Positions 35,512-44,640 of a stretch of DNA of 64,000 bases are shown in pieces. A program made the position numbers and the translations under genes. The notes below the pieces were generated by a model. The model ran no database searches. It was not told the origin of the DNA and worked only from the letters and a program-made list of their open reading frames with translations. The first letter of the stretch is position 1; each line of letters begins with the position of its first letter. Origin of the DNA: Bacteroidota bacterium (GTDB taxonomy: Bacteria > Bacteroidota > Bacteroidia > Flavobacteriales > Flavobacteriaceae); assembly GCA_018267095.1 (NCBI GenBank), contig JAFDZC010000006.1, positions 124,001 through 188,000 on the forward strand. Reading direction: 5' to 3'.

Positions 35512-36726
35512 ATGAAAAACGCCTTCAATTTGTTTTTGCTTTCGCCGGTAATCGGCGTGGTACAGGCTTTTAAACATCACCGTGAATTTTGGGCCAAAAA
35601 CAGCATTTGGCTCTTCATTATTTTTTACGGTTTTACGATGTTTCGCCCCGAACAAATGGATTCGGCCAGATATGTAGCCAAACTGCAAGAATTGCACAGT
35701 CAATCAGTTAGTTGGGATTCTTTTATCAATAGTTTTTATACAGAAGAAGGCGACACGGTCGATTTGTACCAGCCTTTGGTGACTTATTTACTTTCGATGG
35801 TTACCGATAGCGGAAGTTTATTGTTTGCTGTTTTTGGCGTGGTCTTCGGCTATTTTTATTCCAGAAATATCTGGCTGATGATTGATCTGATTGGTGTCAA
35901 GCAAACTGATCGATTTTTCTGGCTGATGATAGCGTCATTTATCTGTGTAGTTGGTTTTTGGAACCTCAATGGAGTGCGTATGTGGACCGCGGCGCATATC
36001 TTTTTTTATGGAGGGTATCTATTTTTGATGAACAACAAAATCAAAGGCTTTTTGATTGCAGCCTTAACTATACTCGTGCATTTTTCGTTTGTGGTTCCGG
36101 TGCTTGTTCTGGCAGCTTACTACTTCTTAAAATCGTCTTGGCGGGTTTTGTATTTTATTTATTTGGCCAGTTTTTTTATTTCAAACCTCAATGTGGAGTC
36201 GGTCAAAAGTCGGATTGAAAGCGCTACTCCTGAATTTTTATTGCCTCGTGTAAATCGTTACACCAGCGATGAATATATTGAAGTGGTCAATGATCTCAAC
36301 GAAAAGGCTGTTTGGTATATTGAATATTACGGCAAGGCTTTGAGTTGGTCAATTGCCATTTTGCTGAGTGTGATTTATTTTACAGCTCAGAGAAAAAAGG
36401 AATTATCGCCATCATTTATGAATTTGTTTGGGTTTACCTTATTGATTCTATCGGTTGGGAATATTTTGGCCATGGTGCCTTCGGGCGGTCGTTTTGAAAT
36501 GATCGGACAAATGTTTGGCATGGCAGTGATGATTCTCGTTTGGGCACAATACAATTATCCGATTTATCGAAAATGGGTGGTCATATCCTCGCCGTTGATT
36601 TTCTTTTTTGTATTTATTTCAGCGCGTATTAGCCTTGAAACACTCACTTTTACCACCGTGTTGACCAATCCTTTGATTGCTATGTTTGTTGATTTACCGT
36701 TTCCGCTCATTAATTTGATCAAGTAG
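35512..36726 (+). CDS. EpsG-family polysaccharide polymerase (Wzy-like)
   Basis: A 404-residue membrane protein with about 10-12 hydrophobic segments and a periplasmic loop region rich in charged residues. The EpsG hallmark RPEQMDSARYVAKLQEL follows the first helices, and GFWNLNGVRMWTAAHIFFYG lies in the middle. EpsG-family proteins act as Wzy-type polymerases, joining repeat units after flipping. As the only polymerase candidate in the locus it pairs functionally with the flippase at 26794 and the Wzc-like length regulators. A TAGTTTTG element overlaps its stop codon and could be an internal promoter for the MBOAT gene. Confidence 0.85.
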   Translation: MKNAFNLFLLSPVIGVVQAFKHHREFWAKNSIWLFIIFYGFTMFRPEQMDSARYVAKLQELHSQSVSWDSFINSFYTEEGDTVDLYQPLVTYLLSMVTDSGSLLFAVFGVVFGYFYSRNIWLMIDLIGVKQTDRFFWLMIASFICVVGFWNLNGVRMWTAAHIFFYGGYLFLMNNKIKGFLIAALTILVHFSFVVPVLVLAAYYFLKSSWRVLYFIYLASFFISNLNVESVKSRIESATPEFLLPRVNRYTSDEYIEVVNDLNEKAVWYIEYYGKALSWSIAILLSVIYFTAQRKKELSPSFMNLFGFTLLILSVGNILAMVPSGGRFEMIGQMFGMAVMILVWAQYNYPIYRKWVVISSPLIFFFVFISARISLETLTFTTVLTNPLIAMFVDLPFPLINLIK

Positions 36727-36774
36727 TTTTGACTACCATCCAGATACAATTGAAATAAGATTTAAAGATATTTT

Positions 36775-38235
36775 ATGTTATTCAACTCTCTTGAATTTGC
36801 TCTTTTTTTACCAATCGTTTTCATATTGTATTGGTTTGTTTTTCAAAAAAACCTAAGAGCGCAAAACACCATGTTGCTCTTGGTGAGTTATGTTTTTTAT
36901 GCTTGGTGGGATTGGCGTTTTTTGTTTTTGTTGGCCTTTTCAACTTTTCTGGATTATTTCTCCGGACTCAAAATTGAGCAAGCCACCACGCAGGCCAAAA
37001 GCAAATTCTGGCTTACTTTGAGCATCGGAATCAATCTTGGCTTTCTGGGTTTTTTCAAATATTACAACTTTTTTGTCACCGAATTATCAAATGCGCTTGC
37101 ACAAGCGGGCATTCAAATACATCCTTGGACACTCAAAGTAATTCTGCCGGTTGGGATTTCATTTTACACTTTTCACGGACTCTCTTACATCATCGATGTT
37201 TATAAAAAGCGCATCGAAGCCGAGAAAAATTTTGTTGAATACGCCGTATTTGTGAGCTATTTTCCATTGCTGGTAGCCGGACCAATTGAACGTGCGACGC
37301 ATTTGCTTCCGCAGGTTAAAAAACCTCGAAGTTTTGATTATAACCGGGCAGCCGATGGGATGCGACAGATCCTTTGGGGTTTGTTCAAAAAAGTAGTCAT
37401 CGCCGACAATTGTGCTACATATGCCAATGCAATTTTCAATGCGAGTGGTGAGCACAACGGAAGTAGTTTACTTCTGGGCGCTTTGTTTTTTACTTTCCAG
37501 ATTTACGGAGATTTCTCGGGTTATTCAGATATTGCCCTCGGAACTTCACGCTTGTTAGGCATTGAGCTTTTGCGCAATTTTGCCTTTCCGTATTTCTCCA
37601 GAGATATAGCCGAATTTTGGCGCAGATGGCATATTTCACTCTCGACATGGTTTAGGGATTATCTTTATTTTCCGCTTGGTGGAAGTCAAGGCGGAACACT
37701 CATGAAAGTGCGCAATACCTTTGCCATTTTTCTAGTCAGCGGTTTCTGGCACGGAGCCAATTGGACTTTCTTAGCCTGGGGTTTACTCAACGCGCTGTAT
37801 TTTATTCCGCTGCTTTTACTCAACAAAAACAGGCACAACCTTGAGGTTATTTCAACACATAAATTTTTACCGTCGCTCAAAGAATTCTTTCAAATCAACC
37901 TGACTTTTTTCATGACGGTCATTGCTTGGATATTCTTTAGAGCCGAAAGCATTACTCAAGCGTTGGATATCATCAAGCGAATTTTCTCAAAAAGTTTGTT
38001 TCAGATGCCGGATTATTTGGGCAAGAATGATATGTTGTATTTTATCATTCACGTAGGTCTTGTGGGGTTTTTGTTGCTTGTTGAATGGATGCACCGCGAC
38101 AAACAATTTGGGTTGCAGTTCAACGAATCAATGCTCAAAAAAACTTGGGCGCGTTGGGCCGTTTATGCTTTTATCATGGTGCTCATTTTGCTCTTTGGCG
38201 GAAAGCAAAGCAACTTTATTTACTTCCAATTTTAA
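36775..38235 (+). CDS. MBOAT-family O-acyltransferase (AlgI-like), copy 2
   Basis: A 486-residue polytopic O-acyltransferase, closely similar along its length to the protein at 2126. For example, IHPWTLKVILPVGISFYTFH and RDIAEFWRRWHISLS are identical in both. The catalytic His is near residue 326 in SGFWHGANW. Inside the glycan operon it most likely O-acetylates the product polysaccharide together with the SGNH-like protein 11 bases downstream. The two copies differ mainly in the C-terminal third, which may reflect different partners. Confidence 0.92.
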   Translation: MLFNSLEFALFLPIVFILYWFVFQKNLRAQNTMLLLVSYVFYAWWDWRFLFLLAFSTFLDYFSGLKIEQATTQAKSKFWLTLSIGINLGFLGFFKYYNFFVTELSNALAQAGIQIHPWTLKVILPVGISFYTFHGLSYIIDVYKKRIEAEKNFVEYAVFVSYFPLLVAGPIERATHLLPQVKKPRSFDYNRAADGMRQILWGLFKKVVIADNCATYANAIFNASGEHNGSSLLLGALFFTFQIYGDFSGYSDIALGTSRLLGIELLRNFAFPYFSRDIAEFWRRWHISLSTWFRDYLYFPLGGSQGGTLMKVRNTFAIFLVSGFWHGANWTFLAWGLLNALYFIPLLLLNKNRHNLEVISTHKFLPSLKEFFQINLTFFMTVIAWIFFRAESITQALDIIKRIFSKSLFQMPDYLGKNDMLYFIIHVGLVGFLLLVEWMHRDKQFGLQFNESMLKKTWARWAVYAFIMVLILLFGGKQSNFIYFQF

Positions 38236-38246
38236 TCTGAAAACCA

Positions 38247-39128
38247 ATGAATCAGTTTATTAAAAAATGCTTTTGGTTTTTTGGGGTTATCATTTTGGCC
38301 AACCTGATTTATTTAGGCATTTTGTTCTACGGAAGCCAAGGGTTTAAAAAGGTTTACGATATTCATTCGTTTGAAAATCAAAAATACGATTTGCTCATCT
38401 TTGGCAACAGTATGGCCTTAGACGGAATTGATTCTGAATATTTGCAGCAAAAAGGAATCAGCAACTACAATATGGCCATAGCCGGAGATCACATTTCGAC
38501 TTCTTTGATGATGTTCGAAGAATACCTCAAGCACAACCAAAAGCCCAAAGTGGTGGCCATCGGTTTATCGTCGGCTATTGGACGTTCCTATATGAATCCG
38601 GTTGCGTTTCAGAATCCCGAAGTTGAATTTTTTTATCATCCGAGCCTTGCCGAAAATCTCAAAAATCCACCGCTGTTAAACTTTCAGTGGTTGGCGGTTG
38701 ATATGCTCAAAATATTGATGTCTGCTGATCATCGCCGTGCACAAATGATTTTAGGCCAATGGAAAACCAAAAAGATTATTCCGGATAATTCGGTTTATAA
38801 AGAGCAAAACACCAGTTTGGTAGATTATTCCAATCCTTATTTGGCACAGTTGGTTGCGCTTTGTCGCAATAATGGAATTCAGGTTTTGTTGTTAGAATTA
38901 CCCGGCTCGAATGACAAGCGAAACCAGATTCCATTCATCCGTACTATTGAACTAAAAGACGGGCAAAAATGTACTTTGCACAATTTGAATAATTATACTG
39001 TGACACAAAATGTTCTCGATGCGCAAAAAGATTGGCTTGCGGCCGATCACCTTAATGAATTTGGTGCTCAAAAAATAACCGACTATTGGTATCAGACCGT
39101 TTTAAAACCTATTTTTTCTAAAGAATAA
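38247..39128 (+). CDS. SGNH-like membrane-anchored partner of MBOAT, copy 2
   Basis: A 293-residue protein with an N-terminal transmembrane anchor (about residues 8-28). LLIFGNSMALDGID supplies a block I serine near residue 52, a central YNMAIAGDHISTSLMM resembles the GxxG-type oxyanion block, and the C-terminal AADHLNEFGAQKI resembles block V. It corresponds in length, anchor and position to the protein at 3565, though sequence similarity is low apart from these blocks. It should complete acyl transfer from the MBOAT to the glycan in the periplasm. Confidence 0.72.
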   Translation: MNQFIKKCFWFFGVIILANLIYLGILFYGSQGFKKVYDIHSFENQKYDLLIFGNSMALDGIDSEYLQQKGISNYNMAIAGDHISTSLMMFEEYLKHNQKPKVVAIGLSSAIGRSYMNPVAFQNPEVEFFYHPSLAENLKNPPLLNFQWLAVDMLKILMSADHRRAQMILGQWKTKKIIPDNSVYKEQNTSLVDYSNPYLAQLVALCRNNGIQVLLLELPGSNDKRNQIPFIRTIELKDGQKCTLHNLNNYTVTQNVLDAQKDWLAADHLNEFGAQKITDYWYQTVLKPIFSKE

Positions 39129-39153
39129 TATTCAAAAGAATTAAATTTTCGTT

Positions 39154-40299
39154 GTGACTTCAGCTTTAACTTCGTTTTTAAGACAATCGGCTACCAACTT
39201 TAAAGGACAAAAGTTGTCGCAAAAAATAGTCGTTTTTGAAAGCGATGATTGGGGAAGCATTCGAACACCGAAAAATTCAATTGATTCACTTTTGAATCGA
39301 TTTGGTATTGACAAAAACAGAAATCCGTATTTGTTGTATGATCATCCGGCCAGCGCTGGTGATGTTTCAGCTTTGTTTGAAGTGCTCAAATTGCATCGAG
39401 ATAATTTGGGAAATGCGCCGACTATCACCGCCAATGTTAATGTGGCCAATCCTGATTTTGATTTTATCAAACAATCCGGATTTAAGCAATACCACGCAGA
39501 ATCTATAGAGCAAACTTTTGGTCGAATTTTCGATGCGGTTCACAACCCGCTTTCTGTTTGGAAGCAAGGGATGAGAGAAGGTTTGTTTTATCCGCAGTTT
39601 CATGGCCGCGAGCATTTGTGGGTCAATGCTTGGCTCGAAACATTGCAGCAACAAGAACCCTTGTTTTTGGAAGCTTTTGAACTCGGATTTTGGGGTATTT
39701 CCCCCGAAGTTTATCCATCAATTCGGCTGAATTTTCAAGCAGCTTTTGACGGATCGATTCACAAGCAAAGCCATTTTGTTGGTCAATCCATCAAAGAAGG
39801 CATTGATTTGTTTGAGTCAATTTTTGGGTTCAAGCCTAAAACCTTTATTCCGACCAATTATATCTGGTCTGACGCTTACAATGCATACTTAAAAGAAAAT
39901 GGGATTTTGGGCATTCAAGGCATGAAATATCAATTGTTGCCCAAAGAAAAAACCACCGATGCCCGGGTCAAAAGCCGACGTTGGAACGGACAGTTGCGCG
40001 ATGGTTTGGTACAGACGGTGCGCAATGCCGCTTTTGAACCGGCTTTTTATACGAAAACACAGCGCAAAAATGAAGTTGAAAAGTGCCTTAAACAAATCAG
40101 CAATGCTTTTTGGTGGCATCAGCCGGCTATTATCAGTACACATCGACTCAATTTTTCAGGCCAATTAGATTTGGAACACCGCGATATTAATCTGTCTTTG
40201 TTAAACGATTTATTGCGACAAATGTTAAAAAAATGGCCCAATATATTATTTTTGAACTCAGAACAAATCACTGATTTATATCTAACAAAATCCGCATGA
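39154..40299 (+). CDS. NodB-like predicted deacetylase, copy 1
   Basis: A 381-residue protein without signal peptide, hence probably cytoplasmic. I do not know a characterised member, but the motif set fits a polysaccharide-deacetylase (NodB) fold: Asp31-Asp32 in VVFESDDWGSIR, His150 and His154 in FHGREHL as metal ligands, and His330 in AIISTHRLNFSG. The paralogue at 49003 has the same residues in the same places. It may remove an acetyl group from a nucleotide sugar or lipid-linked sugar. Start is a GTG; no in-frame ATG fits. It overlaps the aminotransferase gene by 4 bases. Confidence 0.7.
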   Translation: MTSALTSFLRQSATNFKGQKLSQKIVVFESDDWGSIRTPKNSIDSLLNRFGIDKNRNPYLLYDHPASAGDVSALFEVLKLHRDNLGNAPTITANVNVANPDFDFIKQSGFKQYHAESIEQTFGRIFDAVHNPLSVWKQGMREGLFYPQFHGREHLWVNAWLETLQQQEPLFLEAFELGFWGISPEVYPSIRLNFQAAFDGSIHKQSHFVGQSIKEGIDLFESIFGFKPKTFIPTNYIWSDAYNAYLKENGILGIQGMKYQLLPKEKTTDARVKSRRWNGQLRDGLVQTVRNAAFEPAFYTKTQRKNEVEKCLKQISNAFWWHQPAIISTHRLNFSGQLDLEHRDINLSLLNDLLRQMLKKWPNILFLNSEQITDLYLTKSA

Positions 40300-41390
40300 G
40301 ATTTATCAATAAATACCTGCGCAATCTGGCGCCTTACAAGGTTGCTTCGCACAAAATATGGGATGTTTCTGCCTCAGAGCGCAAAGACATTTTAAAACTC
40401 GATTGGAACGAAGCAACTATTCCGCCCTCGCCCAAAGTAAAAGAGCGATTGCAAGAATTGGTCACACAAGACGATATTTATTATTTGTATCCGTCAACCA
40501 ACAACAAAAAACTCATGTCGTTATTGGCCGATTATTGTTCGCTGCCCGAAGAGAACGTTCAATATTTTGCCAGCTCCGATTCGTTGCATGAATATTTGGT
40601 GCGTATGTATGTAGGCGTGGGCGATCCGATTTTGATTTTGTCACCGTCGTATGACAACTTCAGATTGACCTGCGAATCGCAAGGAGCACAGATTTATTAC
40701 CACGACTATGAACCCGATTTTTCGTTTGACGGTGCGGCTTTTCGCAAATCAATAGAATCTATTACACCGTCGTTGGTCTATATTTGTACGCCGAACAATC
40801 CGTCGGGAAATGTCATTGAAAAAGAATACATCGTTGATTTATTGCAATCTTTTCCGGATACTATTTTCTTGATTGACGAGGCTTATTACGAATTCTACGG
40901 ACATTCGATGAGCAATTTTGTACTCATTCACCAAAATTTATTCGTTACCCGAACCTTTTCAAAAGCTTTCGGACTGGCTAATTTTCGCGCGGGATATTTG
41001 ATTTCAAATGCCGAGAACATTGCTCAAATTTCAAAAATTCGCAACCCGAAAAACTTTACCACTTTTACCCAAGAAGCCGTCATTGCGGTACTTTCAGATG
41101 TTCCGTACATGCAAGCATACGCCGACGAAGTTGTCAAAACCCGCGGTTATTTTGAAAAAGAAGTCAGCCAGCTCAATATTGTCAAACACGTTTATCCGAG
41201 TCAAGGAAACTTTCTGCTTATTGAGTTTGTAGATTTTGATACCAAAATGAATGTGTTCAATACGCTGAGCGATCACAATATTTTTGTGCGCAATTTGATG
41301 CACAACAAGCTTTTGACCAACGCGCTGCGCATTACCATCGGAACCAAAGCCCAGATGGAGCGCGTTTTGAATGTCATTAAATCGGTTTAA
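40296..41390 (+). CDS. HisC-like class I/II aminotransferase
   Basis: A 364-residue fold-type I PLP enzyme resembling histidinol-phosphate aminotransferase. LKLDWNEATIPPSPKVKERL, YICTPNNPSGNVIEKEY, LIDEAYYEFYG, and the PLP Lys223 in RTFSKAFGLANFRAGY are present, with the terminal Arg in NALRITIG. Its place in a glycan operon next to a HAD protein and an ATP-grasp ligase, away from any his genes, suggests it makes an unusual amino acid or amino alcohol for glycan decoration. This is inference only. Confidence 0.85.
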   Translation: MRFINKYLRNLAPYKVASHKIWDVSASERKDILKLDWNEATIPPSPKVKERLQELVTQDDIYYLYPSTNNKKLMSLLADYCSLPEENVQYFASSDSLHEYLVRMYVGVGDPILILSPSYDNFRLTCESQGAQIYYHDYEPDFSFDGAAFRKSIESITPSLVYICTPNNPSGNVIEKEYIVDLLQSFPDTIFLIDEAYYEFYGHSMSNFVLIHQNLFVTRTFSKAFGLANFRAGYLISNAENIAQISKIRNPKNFTTFTQEAVIAVLSDVPYMQAYADEVVKTRGYFEKEVSQLNIVKHVYPSQGNFLLIEFVDFDTKMNVFNTLSDHNIFVRNLMHNKLLTNALRITIGTKAQMERVLNVIKSV

Positions 41391-41395
41391 AAAAA

Positions 41396-42064
41396 ATGAA
41401 ACTCGTCATTTTTGACTTTTGCGAAACCTTGGTCAACTTTCAGACCGCTGATGTTTTTGTTGATTATGTACTCGAACAAAGCGGACGCGGTAAAAGCAAA
41501 ATCACCAAAATACTCATCTCGGTGCTGTATCGTTTGCGGTTGATTGCGCTGGCCAATAAAATATTTCCGGGGTTGAATTTGTCAAAAAGAATTCATTTGT
41601 ATCAGTTGCGCGGGATTCCAACCCAAGAAATGCAACAGTGGAGTCAGAATTATGTTTCTGAGAAAATTCGTCCGAACCTGATTCCCGAACTTATACAAAA
41701 ACTCAAGGAACATCAACAAGCCGGCGATTTTGTGGTGCTTATTTCCGGCGGATATGAAGATTACCTCAATGAATTTGCACAACAAGAAAACATAGCGGTC
41801 GTCATGGGCACCCGTATTGAGAGAAAAAATAATCGGTTAACCGGTTTTTTTGACGGACCGGATTGCTTGCGACAAGAAAAAGTCAATCGATTAAAGGATT
41901 GGTTGTCAAATCAAAATCAATTATTTGGTTCGTCTGTTTTATACAGTGACAGCATGACCGACATGCCTTTGTTTGAATGGGTGAATCATCCGATAGTCGT
42001 TTCAAAAAACAAAAGCCAAGCTTGGGCACAACAACACAATTTTACCGAAATCATACACGCATAA
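41396..42064 (+). CDS. HAD-IB-like phosphatase family protein with altered motif I
   Basis: A 222-residue haloacid-dehalogenase superfamily protein with SerB-like arrangement. Motif I reads FDFCETLVNFQ: the nucleophile Asp7 is present, but the second Asp (position 9) is Cys. Motif II is VVLISGGYEDYL, and motif III/IV is SDSMTDMPLFEW with the metal-binding Asp pair. Loss of the general-acid Asp usually weakens phosphoesterase activity, so another phosphoryl reaction or a modified mechanism should be considered. It follows the HisC-like aminotransferase and precedes the TupA-like ligase, suggesting a three-gene pathway for a small decorating molecule. Confidence 0.8.
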   Translation: MKLVIFDFCETLVNFQTADVFVDYVLEQSGRGKSKITKILISVLYRLRLIALANKIFPGLNLSKRIHLYQLRGIPTQEMQQWSQNYVSEKIRPNLIPELIQKLKEHQQAGDFVVLISGGYEDYLNEFAQQENIAVVMGTRIERKNNRLTGFFDGPDCLRQEKVNRLKDWLSNQNQLFGSSVLYSDSMTDMPLFEWVNHPIVVSKNKSQAWAQQHNFTEIIHA

Positions 42065-42065
42065 A

Positions 42066-43004
42066 ATGGCCAACAAAGATTTGAGATATAAAGGAGATTT
42101 AGTTTTCACCGTGTACAATTTTATATACAGAATGTACCGAAAATTGCGCTATGATTGGGTAGACGACGCAACACATCTCAAAAGATTGTTCAAAGCGCGT
42201 CAAGGATATGAGCTCAATTTAGACCACCCAAAATCGTTGAATGAAAAAATTCAATGGCTCAAAATCAACGATCGAAAACCGCTTTATACGCAATTGGCCG
42301 ATAAGTACGCAGCACGCGAATTTGTCAAAGATTTTTTTGGCGAAGAGTATTTAATTCCGCTGTTGTATGCAACTACTGATTATCGCGATATCCGTCCTGA
42401 AAATATGCCTGACGGACATTTTGTGGTCAAGGCCAACCACGACTCAGGCAGTTTTAAAATCATTCGTGACAAATCAAAAGTAGATTGGAAAAAGTTGCAA
42501 GCTGACTGTCGTTGGTGGCTTTCGGTGAATTATTTTTGGTTTGAACGCGAATGGTGTTACAAAAATATTCAGCCCAGAATCATAGTTGAACGCTTGCTTG
42601 AAACCCGCGAAGGCAAAATCCCGAATGATTATAAAATTCATTGCATCAACGGAAAAGTAGCTTTTATTTATGTTTCGGTCGATCGAGAAGGCACCAACAA
42701 ACGCAATATTTACGATGCCGAATGGCAGCCGCTGGCCTTTACTTGGGCTGCCAAAGTCAAAGACGCTTCTAAACAGCGCGGTGCCGAGATTGATCCGCCG
42801 ACCAGTTTAGCACAAATGAAACAAATGGCCGAAAAAGTAGCTGCGATGTTTCCGTATGTGCGCGTTGATTTTTACGATGTAGACGGCAAAATTTACTTTG
42901 GCGAAATCACCCAATTTCACGGTGGCGGATTTGACCAAATCAGGCCGCTCGAGTGGGATTATCACTGGGGTGAACAAGTTGATTTATCGGTTTTAAACAA
43001 ATAA
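42066..43004 (+). CDS. ATP-grasp fold amidoligase (TupA-like)
   Basis: A 312-residue member of the TupA-like ATP-grasp family found in exopolysaccharide and teichuronopeptide loci. The typical N-terminus includes HPKSLNEKIQWLKINDRKPL and YTQLADKYAAREFVKD. The ATP-grasp core has FVVKANHDSGSFKIIRDKS, IVERLLE, PNDYKIHCINGKVAFIYV, and metal-binding YVRVDFYDVDGKIYFGEIT. Such enzymes are predicted to join amino acids to sugar carboxyls or amines with ATP. Uronic acids from region 2 or a compound made by the two preceding genes could be substrates. Confidence 0.88.
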   Translation: MANKDLRYKGDLVFTVYNFIYRMYRKLRYDWVDDATHLKRLFKARQGYELNLDHPKSLNEKIQWLKINDRKPLYTQLADKYAAREFVKDFFGEEYLIPLLYATTDYRDIRPENMPDGHFVVKANHDSGSFKIIRDKSKVDWKKLQADCRWWLSVNYFWFEREWCYKNIQPRIIVERLLETREGKIPNDYKIHCINGKVAFIYVSVDREGTNKRNIYDAEWQPLAFTWAAKVKDASKQRGAEIDPPTSLAQMKQMAEKVAAMFPYVRVDFYDVDGKIYFGEITQFHGGGFDQIRPLEWDYHWGEQVDLSVLNK

Positions 43005-43020
43005 AAAGAACATTCAGAAC

Positions 43021-44088
43021 ATGGAAAACAAACGAATTTGCCTGGCTCTTCCTTCGCTCAATGTGGGCGGAATGGAACGCGTCATGGTTGAAATCGCCCG
43101 TTACATCCGCAATCATTCTGATTATCAGGTGACCATTATCAAACTGGTGCGTACCGAAAAAAACTTTTATCAGGTGCCCGAAGGCGTTCAACTGATTGAA
43201 CCGGATTTCTTTTTTAACCGCAAACTCCGCATTTATCATTCGTTCAAGCTTTTGTGGTATTTGATCAGAACCATTCGCCGTGAAAAGCCGCAATCGGTCT
43301 TGAGTTTTGGTGAAATGTACAATTCATTCGTTTTGCTGAGTTCGTTTTTTACTTCGGCCAAATATTATGTTTCCGATCGCAGTCAACCCGACCGAAAATG
43401 GGGCTTCTTTCACGAGAAAATGCGTCAATTGGTCTACGGCCGTGCCGACGGAATTGTGGCGCAAACCAGTTATTCCAAAGCTTTTTTTGAACGAGAATTG
43501 AATCATAAAAACATCCGTGTGATTCCCAATCCCGGGCGCGATCACGATTACCAGATTTCAGAAAAGAAGAATGTCGTTTTGTATGTCGGTCGATTAATTC
43601 CGAATAAAAAAGTTGATGTTTTGCTCGATATTTTTGATCGAGTTGCCCAGCCCGAATGGGAACTTTGGGTTGTAGGCGACGGACCTGAGCGCGAAAAACT
43701 CGAACAGCAACACACTGGTTTAAAACATCCAAACCAAATCAAACTTTGGGGCGCCCGGAAAGACATTGAGAATTTTTACAGCCAAGCCAAAATATTTGCT
43801 TTTACATCTGTTTCTGAAGGTTTTCCGAATGTGCTCATTGAAGCCCAATCGTATGCCGTGCCGTGTATTTCATTTGATTGTGTGGCTGGGCCTTCCGACA
43901 TTATCAACGATGGCGAGAACGGTTATTTGATTCCGCTTTTGGATGACAAAACTTTTGCTGAAAGATTGTCAGAATTGATGAGCAACTCAAGTTTGCTCGA
44001 ACGAATGTCAAAGCAATCGCTGCAAGATTCTAAAAAGTATAAAACCGATGTGGTGGCAGAACAATTTTTAAAATTCATTACCTCATGA
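43021..44088 (+). CDS. Family 4 glycosyltransferase
   Basis: A 355-residue GT-B retaining transferase. The N-terminal LALPSLNVGGMERVMVEIA binds acceptor, and the C-terminal half has VLYVGRLIPNKKVDVLLDIF, LWVVGDGPEREKLEQ and the E-x7-E signature in SEGFPNVLIEAQSYAVPC. It is similar in type to N-acetylgalactosamine transferases of glycan loci. It overlaps the acetyltransferase gene by 4 bases. Confidence 0.92.
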   Translation: MENKRICLALPSLNVGGMERVMVEIARYIRNHSDYQVTIIKLVRTEKNFYQVPEGVQLIEPDFFFNRKLRIYHSFKLLWYLIRTIRREKPQSVLSFGEMYNSFVLLSSFFTSAKYYVSDRSQPDRKWGFFHEKMRQLVYGRADGIVAQTSYSKAFFERELNHKNIRVIPNPGRDHDYQISEKKNVVLYVGRLIPNKKVDVLLDIFDRVAQPEWELWVVGDGPEREKLEQQHTGLKHPNQIKLWGARKDIENFYSQAKIFAFTSVSEGFPNVLIEAQSYAVPCISFDCVAGPSDIINDGENGYLIPLLDDKTFAERLSELMSNSSLLERMSKQSLQDSKKYKTDVVAEQFLKFITS

Positions 44089-44618
44089 AGCGAAAAATCA
44101 ACAAATTGACTTATTATGTGCTCAAGTTTTTGATTAGCTTGTGGATGTATTTTGACTCGCGAAAATACATGCATTATTACAACAAACTTTTGAGGCATGT
44201 AGGCATGAATTTAAAAGGCGAACCCAGATTTATTGCCAAAAGCGCTAATTTTGACGACTTTGACCGCATTACTTTGGGTGACCGAGTGGTGATTTCGCTC
44301 AGAGTATATTTCTTGACGCATGATTACAGCTATACCACTGCGCTGATTTCGATTGGTGAAAAACCCAAAACCGATGTGGGCACTTATCGCGATATTGTGA
44401 TCGGAAATAATGTATTCATCGGAATGAATTCAATAATTTTACCCGGAACTGTTATCGGAGATAATGTAATTGTGGGCGCAGGCTCGGTAGTGCGCGGAAA
44501 CATTCCTGAAAACAGCATTGTTGCCGGAAATCCGGCTACTGTGATTGGCGATATTCGCGATTATGCACACAAAGTGAAAAGCCGCGAAAATCAAGATATG
44601 ATTATAGACAAAAAATAA
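44085..44618 (+). CDS. Hexapeptide-repeat acyltransferase (LbH, WbbJ-like)
   Basis: A 177-residue protein of the left-handed beta-helix O/N-acetyltransferase group. Hexapeptide turns run through DIVIGNNVFIGMNSIILPGT and IGDNVIVGAGSVVRGNIPEN, with the catalytic histidine in VYFLTHDYSYTTAL. A short N-terminal helical region may contact the membrane. It probably acetylates a sugar in the cytoplasm with acetyl-CoA. It could serve as the missing N-acetyltransferase of the amino-sugar pathways, though it sits away from them. Confidence 0.88.
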   Translation: MKRKINKLTYYVLKFLISLWMYFDSRKYMHYYNKLLRHVGMNLKGEPRFIAKSANFDDFDRITLGDRVVISLRVYFLTHDYSYTTALISIGEKPKTDVGTYRDIVIGNNVFIGMNSIILPGTVIGDNVIVGAGSVVRGNIPENSIVAGNPATVIGDIRDYAHKVKSRENQDMIIDKK

Positions 44619-44640
44619 ATTAAAAATATAAAGAAACTAC

